Under the pieces are notes generated by a model. That model was given only the letters and a program-made list of their open reading frames with translations. It made no database searches and had not been told where the DNA came from. 60,000 bases of DNA from Nematostella vectensis (taxonomy: Eukaryota; Cnidaria; Anthozoa; Actiniaria; Edwardsiidae), in contig NC_064035.1 of NCBI RefSeq assembly GCF_932526225.1, positions 7,627,501 to 7,687,500 of the forward strand. Reading direction: 5' to 3'. Below, piece by piece: positions 39,501-51,500 of this stretch. The stretch's first letter is position 1; each line of letters starts with the position of its first letter. The position numbers were made by a program, and so were the translations under genes.

Positions 39501-42500
39501 GAGTACTGTTGTACCAGGAACAACTATATCACCTGAGAGTACTGTTGCACCTGGAACTACTGTAACAAGTGAGAGTACTGTTACACGAGGAGCCACTGTA
39601 GCAAGCGCGATTACTGATGCACCAGGAACCACTGTATTACCTGAAAGTACTGCTTCACCAGGAACTACTGTAGCAAGTGAGATTACTGTTACACAAGGAA
39701 ACACTGTAGCAAGCGAGAGTACTGATAGTGAAAGTACTATTGTACCAGTTACCACTGTAGCTAGAGAGAGTACTTTTGCACCAGGAACAACATTAGCACC
39801 TGAGAGTACTGCTGCACCTGGAACTACTGTAGCCAGTGAGAGTACTGTTACACGAGGAGCCACTGTAGCAAGCGCGAGTACTGATGCACAAGGAACTACT
39901 GTATCACCTGAGAGTACTGTTGCACTAGGAATCGCTGTAGCAAGTGAGAGTTCAATTACACCAGGAACCACTGTACTACCTGAGAGTACTGCTGCACCAT
40001 TAACCACTGGAGCAAGTGAGAGTACTGTTGCACCAGGAACCACTGTATTACCTGAAAGTACTGTTTCACCAGGAACTACTGTAGCAACTGAGAGTACTGT
40101 TACACGAGGAACCACTGTAGCAAGCGAGGGTACTGATGCACTAGTAACCACTGTTTCATCTGAGAGTACTTTAACACCAGGAACTACTGTATTACCTAAG
40201 AGTACTGCTTCACCAGGAATTACTGTAGCAAGTGAGAGTACTGTTACACGAGGAACCACTGTAGCAAGCGAGGGTACTGATGCACTAGTAACAACTGTAT
40301 CACCTGAGAGTACTTTAACACCAGGAACTACTGTATTACCTGAGAGTACTGCTTCACCAGGAATTACTGTGGCAAGTGAGATTACTGTTACACGAGGAAC
40401 CACTGTAGCAAGCGAGAGTACTGATAGTGAAAGTACTATTGTACCAGTTACCACTGTAGCTAGAGAGAGTACTTTTGCACCAGGAACAAGTGTATCACCT
40501 GAGATTACTGTCGCACCAGGACCAACTATAGGAAGTGAGAGTACTGTTACACGAGGAGCCACTGTAGCAAGCGCGAGTACTGATGCACCAGGAACTACTG
40601 TATCACCTGAGAGTACTGTTGCACCAGGAATCGCTGCAGCAAGTGAGAGTTCAATTACACCAGGAACCACTGTACTACCTGAGAGTACTGCTGCACCATT
40701 AACCACTGGAGCAAGTGAAAGTACTGTTGCCCCGGGGACAACATTATCACCTGAGAGTACTGTTGCACCTGGAACTACTGTAGCAAGTGAGAGTACTGTT
40801 ACACGAGGAGCCACTGTAGCAAGCGCGATTACTGATGCAGCAGGAACCACTGTATTACCTGAAAGTACTGCTTCACCAGGAACTACTGTAGCAAGTGAGA
40901 TTACTGTTACACGAGGAACCACTGTAGCAAGCGAGAGTACTGATAGTGAAAGTACTATTGTACCAGTTACCACTGTAGCTAGAGAGAGTACTTTTGCACC
41001 AGTAACAACATTAGCATCTGAGAGTACTGCTGCACCTGGAACTACTGTAGCCAGGGAGAGTACTGTTACACGAGCAGCCACTGTAGCAAGCGCGAGTACT
41101 GATGCACTAGTAACCACTGTTTCATCTGAGAGTACTTTAACACCAGGAACTACTGTATCACCTGAGAGTACTGTTGCACCAGGAATCGCTGTAGCAAGTG
41201 AGAGTTCAATTACACCAGGAACCACTGTACTACCTGAGAGTACTGCTGCACCATTAACCACTGGAGCAAGTGAGAGTACTGTTGCACCAGGAACCACTGT
41301 ATTACCTGAAAGTACTGTTACACCAGGAACAACTGTATCATCTGAGAGTACTGCTACACCATTAACCAATTTAGCGAGTGAAAGCACTGTTACACTAGAA
41401 ACCTCTATATCATCTGAGGGTACGTTTGCACCAAGAACCACTTTAGCACATAAGAGTACTGTTGCACCAGGAACTACTGTATCACCTGAGAGTACTGTTC
41501 AACCAGAATCGACTATAGCAACTGTAAGTTCTGCCGCACCAGAAACCACTGAATCATCGGAAAGTACTGCTGAATTATTAACCGCTGCAGCAAGTGAAAG
41601 TACTGTTGCCTCAGGGACAACATTAGCACCTGAGAGTACTGTTGCACCTGAAACTACTGTAGCAAGTGAAAGTACAGTTACACGAGGAGCCACTGTAGCA
41701 AGCGCGAGTACTGATGCACCAGGAACCACTGTATCACCTGAGAGTACTTTTACACCAGGAACAACTGTATCACCTGAGAGTACTGTTGCACAAGAATCGA
41801 CCATAGCAACTGTAATTTCTGCCGCACCAGAAACCACTGAATCATCGGAAAGTACTGCTGAACCATTAACCACTGCAGCAAGTGAAAGTACTGTTGCCCC
41901 GGGGACAACATTATCACCTGAGAGTACTGTTGCACCTGGAACTACTGTAGCAAGTGAGAGTACTGTTACACGAGGAGCCACTGTAGCAAGCGCGATTACT
42001 GATGCAGCAGGAACCACTGTATTACCTGAAAGTACTGCTTCACCAGGAACTACTGTAGCAAGTGAGATTACTGTTACACGAGGAACCACTGTAGCAAGCG
42101 AGAGTACTGATAGTGAAAGTACTATTGTACCAGTTACCACTGTAGCTAGAGAGAGTACTTTTGCACCAGGAACAACATTAGCATCTGAGAGTACTGCTGC
42201 ACCTGGAACTACTGTAGCCAGGGAGAGTACTGTTACACGAGCAGCCACTGTAGCAAGCGCGAGTACTGATGCACAAGGAACTACTGTATCACCTGAGAGT
42301 ACTGTTGCACCAGGAATCGCTGTAGCAAGTGAGAGTTCAATTACACCAGGAACCACTGTACTACCTGAGAGTACTGCTGCACCATTAACCACTGGAGCAA
42401 GTGAGAGTACTGTTGCACCAGGAACCACTGTATTACCTGAAAGTACTGTTACACCAGGAACAACTGTATCATCTGAGAGTACTGCTACACCATTAACCAA

Positions 42501-45500
42501 TTTAGCGAGTGAAAGCACTGTTACACTAGAAACCTCTATATCATCTGAGGGTACGTTTGCACCAAGAACCACTTTAGCACATAAGAGTACTGTTGCACCA
42601 GGAACTACTGTATCACCTGAGAGTACTGTTCAACCAGAATCGACTATAGCAACTGTAAGTTCTGCCGCACCAGAAACCACTGAATCATCGGAAAGTACTG
42701 CTGAATTATTAACCGCTGCAGCAAGTGAAAGTACTGTTGCCTCAGGGACAACATTAGCACCTGAGAGTACTGTTGCACCTGAAACTACTGTAGCAAGTGA
42801 AAGTACAGTTACACGAGGAGCCACTGTAGCAAGCGCGAGTACTGATGCACCAGGAACCACTGTATCACCTGAGAGTACTTTTACACCAGGAACAACTGTA
42901 TCACCTGAGAGTACTGTTGCACCAGGAACCACTGTAGCAAGTGAGAGTACAATTACACAAGGAACCACTGTACTACCTGAGAGTACTGCTGCACCATTAA
43001 CCACTGGAGTAATTGAGAGTACTGTTGCCCCAGAGACAACATTAGCACCTGAGAGTACTGTTGCACCTGTAACTACTGTAGCAAGTGAGATAACTGTTAC
43101 ACGAGGAACAACTGTAGCAAGTGATAGTACATTTACATCAGATGGGAGTACTATTGTACCAGGACTTACTGTATCACGTAAGAGTACTGTTGCTCCACCA
43201 ACCACTGTAGCAAGCGAGAGTACTGTTGCTCCACGAACCACTGCATCCCCTGATAGTACTGCTTCACCAGGAACTACTGTAGCAAGTGAGATTACTGTTA
43301 CACGAGGAACCACTGTAGCAAGCGAGAGTACTGATAGTGAAAGTACTATTGTACCAGTTACCACTGTAGCTAGAGAGAGTACTTTTGCACCAGGAACAAG
43401 TGTATCACCTGAGATTACTGTCGCATCAGGACCCACTATAGCAAGTGAGAGTACATTTCCATCAGGAACCACATTAAGAAGCAAGAGTACAATAACACCA
43501 GGAAGCACTGTATCACCTAAAAGTACTGCTGCACCAGGAACTACTGTATCGCGTGAGGGTACTAATACACCTGACAGTTTATTACCGGAAGGTACAACTG
43601 CACCTGGAACCACTTTTGCAAATGAGAGTACTGTTGTACCAGGAACAACTATATCACCTGAGAGTACTGTTGCACAAGAATCGACCATAGCAACTGTAAT
43701 TTCTGCCGCACCAGAAACCACTGAATCATCGGAAAGTACTGCTGAACCATTAACCACTGCAGCAAGTGAAAGTACTGTTGCCCCAGGGACAACATTATCA
43801 CCTGAGAGTACTGTTGCACCTGGAACTACTGTAGCAAGTGAGAGTACTGTTACACGAGGAGCCACTGTAGCAAGCGCGATTACTGATGCAGCAGGAACCA
43901 CTGTATTACCTGAAAGTACTGCTTCACCAGGAACTACTGTAGCAAGTGAGATTACTGTTACACGAGGAACCACTGTAGCAAGCGAGAGTACTGATAGTGA
44001 AAGTACTATTGTACCAGTTACCACTGTAGCTAGAGAGAGTACTTTTGCACCAGGAACAACATTAGCATCTGAGAGTACTGCTGCACCTGGAACTACTGTA
44101 GCCAGGGAGAGTACTGTTACACGAGCAGCCACTGTAGCAAGCGCGAGTACTGATGCACAAGGAACTACTGTATCACCTGAGAGTACTGTTGCACCAGGAA
44201 TCGCTGTAGCAAGTGAGAGTTCAATTACACCAGGAACCACTGTACTACCTGAGAGTACTGCTGCACCATTAACCACTGGAGCAAGTGAGAGTACTGTTGC
44301 ACCAGGAACCACTGTATTACCTGAAAGTACTGTTACACCAGGAACAACTGTATCATCTGAGAGTACTGCTACACCATTAACCAATTTAGCGAGTGAAAGC
44401 ACTGTTACACTAGAAACCTCTATATCATCTGAGGGTACGTTTGCACCAAGAACCACTTTAGCACATAAGAGTACTGTTGCACCAGGAACTACTGTATCAC
44501 CTGAGAGTACTGCTGCACCAGAATCGACTATAGCAAGTGAAAGTTCTGTTGCATTAGGAACCTCTGTATCACCTGAGGGAACTGTTGCACTCGGAACCAC
44601 TGTAGGGAGTGAGAGTACTATTGCACCAGAAACCACTTTTGCACCTGAGAGTACTTTTAAATCAGGAACCCGTGTAGCGCCTGAGTTAACTTTGACACCA
44701 ATAACCAGTGTAGCAAATGAGAGTACTGTTGCTGCAGGAACCACCGTATTACCTGATGGCACCTTTGCACCAGGCACCAATGTAGCAGGTGAGAGTACTT
44801 TTGCACCAGTAACCAGTGTAGCAAGTGAGAACATTGACGAACCAGAAGCACCTGGAATCACTTTTATATCCACCAACTCTGTTGTTTCAGGAGGAACCCA
44901 TGCGACGAAGACCTATGCTTCTCCTAAAGTCCCTACTCAATTACCCCCGTTTACTGGTTCCATTGTCACAGGTATTTGCAAAGCAATAAATATTATTGTT
45001 TTTTGTCTGTATCTTATTTTCCAACAGATAGATCAAGTTTTTAACGCCTGTTCTTCAATGATCGTTTTTTAATAATTCTCAAGCAAGTGCGCTACCTTGG
45101 CCATCAGCAAATTTATTCCATAGAAACTGAAAGGGTCTTATTATTGATGATTTGATGAACTAGATCCTCAAATTATGCATCCTTCTTTTGTATTCTGAAA
45201 TAGGTCTCAGGGTTATCATGTGTTGCATTGTATGTTGATTGCTATAGTTGACTTGCTATTTTTTATTGTGTGTGTGATTTACTTGACGTTCACTAATATC
45301 CATTTTTGATAATGACAGAGGGGAAGCCTTCGCCAAGACCACAACTCAAAACGACTACTACTTCACCTCATCTAACAACTGACTCACCAACTGTTCTGGA
45401 CCCGGATACTTCTGCTTCAACAGAGTCCAGTAAAGCGCCCTTGACTAAATTAGTGTCTTCTCCCGGGCCAGAGACCACTGCTGTAAGAGAGACCAGTACG

Positions 45501-48500
45501 GTACTAGAGACCACTGCAGTACTGAAGACCCCTTCTGCACCGGAAACCACTGCTGTACCGGAGACGACTGCTGTACCTATGACCGCTATTGGACCAGAGA
45601 CCACTGCTGTACCAGGGACCAGTACTGTACCAAAGACCACTGTGGTAGCAGATACCACTTCCGTAGCAGAAACTGCTGCTGAAATAGAGACCACTGCTGT
45701 ACCAGAGACTACTGCTGTACTGGAGACCACTGCTGTACCTATGTCCAGTACTGGACCAGAGACCACTGCTGCACCAGAGCCCACTGCTGCATCAGAGACA
45801 ACTGCTGCACCTGAGACCGCCGCTGTACTATGGACCACTGCCGTACCAGTGACCACCTCCGTGCCAGGAACCACTGTGGCAGCAGAGACCACTGTTGTAC
45901 CAGGAACCACTGCTGCACTTGAAGCCACTGCTGTAACAGGGACCAGTACTCTACCAAAGACCACTGTGGCAGCAGATACCACTTCCGTACCAGAAACCGC
46001 TGCTGAAATAGAGACCACTGCTGTACCAGAGACTACTGCTGTACTGGAGACCACTGCTGTACCTATGTTCACTACTGGACCAAAGACCACTGCTTCATCA
46101 GAGACCATTGTTGTACAAAAGACCACTGCTGCATTGGAGACCACTGCTGTACCAGAAGAGACAACTGCTGCACCTGAAGCCACTACTGTACCAGGGACCA
46201 GTACTGTACCAAAGACCACTATGGCAGCAGAGACCACTTTCGTACCAGAGACCACTGCTGTACCGGAGACTACTGGATCAGAAATCACTGGGGTATCAGA
46301 AACCACTGCTGTACCTGAGACCACTTCTGGACCTATGACCACTACTGGACCAGAGACCACTGCTGCACCAGAGACCACTGCTGTACCTGAGACTTCTGCT
46401 GCACCTGAGACCGCTGCTGTACCTGAGACCACTGCTGCATCAGAGACCACTGCTGCACCTGAGACCACTGCTGTACCTGAGACCACTGCTGCATCAGAGA
46501 CCACTGCTGCACCTGAGACCACTGCTGTACTAGGGACCACTGCTGTACCAGGGACCACCTCCGTGCCAGGAACCACTGTGGCAGCAGAGACCACTGTTGT
46601 ACGAGATACCACTGCTGTGCCAGGAACCACTGCTGCACCTGAAGCCACTGCTGTACCAGGGACCAGTACTCTACCAAAGACCACTGTGGCAGCAGATACC
46701 ACTTCCGTACCAGAAACCGCTGCTGAAATAGAGACCACTGCTGTACCAGAGACTACTGCTGTACTGGAGACCACTGCTGTACCTATGTTCACTACTGGAC
46801 CAAAGACCACTGCTTCATCAAAGACCATTGTTGTACAAAAGACCACTGCTGCATTGGAGACCACTGCTGTACCAGAAGAGACAACTGCTGCACCTGAAGC
46901 CACTACTGTACCAGGGACCAGTACTGTACCAAAGACCACTATGGCAGCAGAGACCACTTCCGTACCAGAGACCACTGCTGTACCGGAGACTACTGGATCA
47001 GAAATCACTGGGGTATCAGAAACCACTGCTGTACCTGAGACCACTTCTGGACCTATGACCACTACTGGACCTGAGACCACTGCTGCACCAGAGACCACTG
47101 CTGTACCTGAGACCACTGCTGCACCTGAGACCGCTGCTGTACCTGAGACCACTGCTGCATCAGAGACCACTGCTGCACCTGAGACCACTGCTGTACCTGA
47201 GACCACTGCTGCATCAGAGACCACTGCTGCACCTGAGACCACTGCTGTACTAGGGACCACTGCTGTACCAGGGACCACCTCCGTGCCAGGAACCACTGTG
47301 GCAGCAGAGACCACTGTTGTACGAGATACCACTGCTGTGCCAGGAACCACTGCTGCACCTGAAGCCACTGCTGTACCAGGGACCAGTACTCTACCAAAGA
47401 CCACTGTGGCAGCAGATACCACTTCCGTACCAGAAACCGCTGCTGAAATAGAGACCACTGCTGTACCAGAGACTACTGCTGTACTGGAGACCACTGCTGT
47501 ACCTATGTTCACTACTGCACCAGAGACCACTGCTTCATCAGAGACCATTGTTGTACAAAAGACCACTGTTGCATTGGAGACCACTGCTGTGCCAGAAGAG
47601 ACCACTGCTGCACCTGAGACCACTACTGAAATAGAGACCACTGCTGTACCGGAGCCTACTGCTATACCTATGTCCACTGCTGGAACAGAGACCACTGCTG
47701 CACCAGAGCCCACTGCTGCATCAGAGACCACTGCTGCACCTAAGACCACCGCTGTACTAGGGACCACTGCCGTACCAGGGACCACATCCGTACCAGGCAC
47801 CACTGTGGCAGCAGAGACCACTGTTATACCAGATACCACTGCTGTACCAGGAACCACTGCTTCACTTGAAGTCACTGCTGTACCAGGGACCAGTACTGTA
47901 CCAAAGACCACTGCCGCACCTATGTCCACTACCGGACCAGAGACCAATGTGGCATCATATACTACTGTGGCATCAGAGACCACTGCTGTACACAAGACCA
48001 CTGCTGCACCAGAGACCACTATTGGACCAGAGACCACTGATGTACCAGGAATCACTGCTGCACCAGAGCTCACTGGGACATCAGAGACCACTGCTGCACC
48101 TGAGACCACTGCTGTACCAGGGACCAGTACTGTACCAAAGACCACTGTGGCAGCAGAGACCACTTCCGTACCAAAGACCACTGCTGTAATGGAGACCACT
48201 GCTGTACCTATGTCCAATACTGGACCAGAGACCACTGCTGCACCAGAGCCCACTGCTGCACCAGAGACCACTGCTGTACCAAAGACTACTGCTGCACCAG
48301 AGACCACTAGTGTACCAAAGACTACTGCTGCACCAGAGACCACTAGTGTACCAAAGACTACTGCTGCACCAGAGACCACTAGTGTACCAAAGACTACTGC
48401 TGCACCAGAGACCACTGCTGTACCAAAGACTACTGCTGCACCAGAGACCACTGCTGTACCAAAGACTACTGCTGCACCAGAGACCACTAGTGTACCAAAG

Positions 48501-51500
48501 ACTACTGCTGCACCAGAGACCACTAGTGTACTAAAGACTACTGCTGCACCAGAGACCACTAGTGTACCAAAGACTACTGCTGCACCAGAGACCACTAGTG
48601 TACCAAAGACTACTGCTGCACCAGAGACCACTACTCTACCAAAGACTACTGCTGCACCAGAGACCACTACTCTACCAAAGACTACTGCTGCACCAGAGAC
48701 CACTACTCTACCAAAGACTACTGCTGCACCAGAGACCACTGCTGTACCAAAGACTACTGCTGCACCAGAGACCACTAGTGTACCAAAGACTACTGCTGTA
48801 CCAGGGACCAGTACTGTACCAAAGACAACTGTGGCAGCAGAGACCACTTCCGTACCAAAGACCACTGCTATAATGGAGACCACTGCTGTACCTATGTCCA
48901 ATACTGGACCAGAGACCACTGCTGCACCAGAGCCCACTGCTGCACCAGAGACCACTGCTGTACCAAAGACTACTGCTGCACCAGAGACCACTGCTGTACC
49001 AAAGACTACTGCTGCACCAGAGACCACTAGTGTACCAAAGACTACTGCTGCACCAGAGACCACTAGTGTACCAAAGACTACTGCTGCACCAGAGACCACT
49101 ACTCTACCAAAGACTACTGCTGCACCAGAGACCACTAGTGTACCAAAGACTACTGCTGCACCAGGGACCACTAGTGTACCAAAGACTACTGCTGCACCAG
49201 AGACCACTGCTGTACCAAAGACTACTGCTGCACCAGAGACCACTCCTCTACCAAAGACTACTGCTGCACCAGAGACCACTACTCTACCAAAGGTTACTGC
49301 TGCACCAGAGACCACTGCTGTACCAAAGACTACTGCTGCACCAGGGACCACTAGTGTACCAAAGACTACTGCTGCACCAGAGACCACTAGTGTACCAAAG
49401 ACTACTGCTGCACCAGAGACCACTCCTCTACCAAAGACTACTGCTGCACCAGAGACCACTCCTCTACCAAAGACTACTGCTGCACCAGAGACCACTACTC
49501 TACCAAAGACTACTGCTGCACCAGAGACCACTACTCTACCAAAGACTACTGCTGCACCAGAGACCACTACTCTACCAAAGACTACTGCTGCACCAGAGAC
49601 CACTACTCTACCAAAGACTACTGCTGCACCAGAGACCACTGCTGTACATGAGAGCACTTCTGCACCAGAGATGTCTTCTCGAACAGAAGCATTTCGTTCT
49701 ACTTCACCAGTCCCTTTAATAACAATAGAATTGACAATCGCTTTGACGAATGAGACTTGGGATCCTGCGCTGTTGACTTCCGGTAGCGAGGCGTATATGC
49801 TGCTTTCAAATAGAATTCAGGAAAATGTAAGTGCTGGGCTGGCACATATTTTTCTTATTTTGTAGTGTCTTCATTTTTATAGATTGTAGCGATTTCGCTT
49901 TTTCTCCTATAGTTTTTCGTGGGATAAAAATCCCCCAAAGTTGTTCATAAGATAAACATGTGTCTGTGCAGATATTGTGAACTACAAGATTGTGTAAAAA
50001 AACAATCAAAATGAAATCTAGCACTGTAGATTCATTTCCCATAGCGGTTGCCCTCAAGACAAACTATTTTTGACATTTGCTTTCCAGGTTGTGGAGTTTG
50101 CCAAGGGTTTCTCGTCATTTGCTGGTGTTGACCTGCTAGAGTTCAAGTGAGTATATTCACTTCATTAAATTGTGTTTAATTAATTCCAGTTGATCAAATA
50201 ATTGATAAAAAATGACTGATTGTTATTCAATTAGTCATTAAATAATTAAATAATATCTTGTGGGCTAATTTGTGAGTATTGCTGTGATCGATAGGTTGTC
50301 TGGTGTTTCTAGCCGTGGGAGGGTGCTGGCCAAGGTCAATATCCGTTACCGGTCCTTGAATAGTAATGAGCTTATTGATCTGATGGAGATGATCGAACGT
50401 CAGGACGTGATTGGCGAGTTACCCATAAAGCTGATTCACGTCAAGGGGGACAAAGGTATCTAGGCATTACTAACAATATACTAATAGGCACGGTTGGGTT
50501 AGGGTAAAGGTTAAAGAGTTATTTTGAAAAGCTCATGAAGCTGTTTAAATTTTGTGAAATAAAGAAAATAATCTCCAAGCTTTGATCGTTATACCCTGCC
50601 TTTCAATAATGGGAAAAAGTTAAATAAAAACAGAAGACTGTGTGCATTTCCACTCTCAATATCATACATAGTCGAGACCACTTGTATTTGCAATGGCAAA
50701 TGGCTTGATTAGAGACAGGGCTCGCTTTGAATACCCTTCTTTTGAATCCTTTCACTCAGTACCAGCTGCACCATTGAACATTCAAGTTCAAAGTGTTGAC
50801 AAGAGAAGCCTCAAAGTTATATGGGACGCTGTTTCTCCGGAACCACAACATGGAACACTACTTGGTTACAAAATCTACTACGGGAAACAGGACTCGGGAA
50901 CAAGGAACGTGGTGTCATGTGCTAACTGCAGTTCTATTGGCATCCAAGACCTGCTCCCCTTTACTAGATATCGCGTGCTTGTGTTAGCGTACAGCAACAA
51001 TGGAAATGGAATCCCTAGCCGCGCCAGCGAAGCGATCACCGGGGAAGGTAAGCATTTAAAAGTTCTCTCAAAAGCCCTCTGGTGCACTGTAAAACCCTTA
51101 AGATTTCCCAAAACAAGGTACTACAGGAAAAGAGTATCTGTCAGGTTGTATTATGCTTTTTGTTAATGCAGGCTCTTGGTTGGCTGGAAGGCCTTTGATT
51201 GACTAATCCTTACCATTTGACAAGAAAGGGCGTTGATATATTGATACATATACTGTTGATTTGGGGTGTCTTTGATTGACATTTTCTCGTTTGCTGCTAG
51301 GGATTGGAGCATTTGAGAGTACCGTGCATCCTGTCACTGTTCCGACATCCACCGTAAGTAACCGAACAGAAAAACACTTTATAGTGTCGAATACTGATCA
51401 TGTCACTTTTCCCTTATGTGCACTTTACTGAAATTCTAGTGCGCATTGCACAAATAGAAGGACTGGAAATCTCGCATATGTGACTTTTTATGTTTTGCTG

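Noticed and set aside
50295-50312. Earlier acceptor for the last SEA-2 exon
   Set aside because: It is in frame and possible, but has a poor pyrimidine tract and would add six residues not matched in SEA-1; kept only as an alternative.
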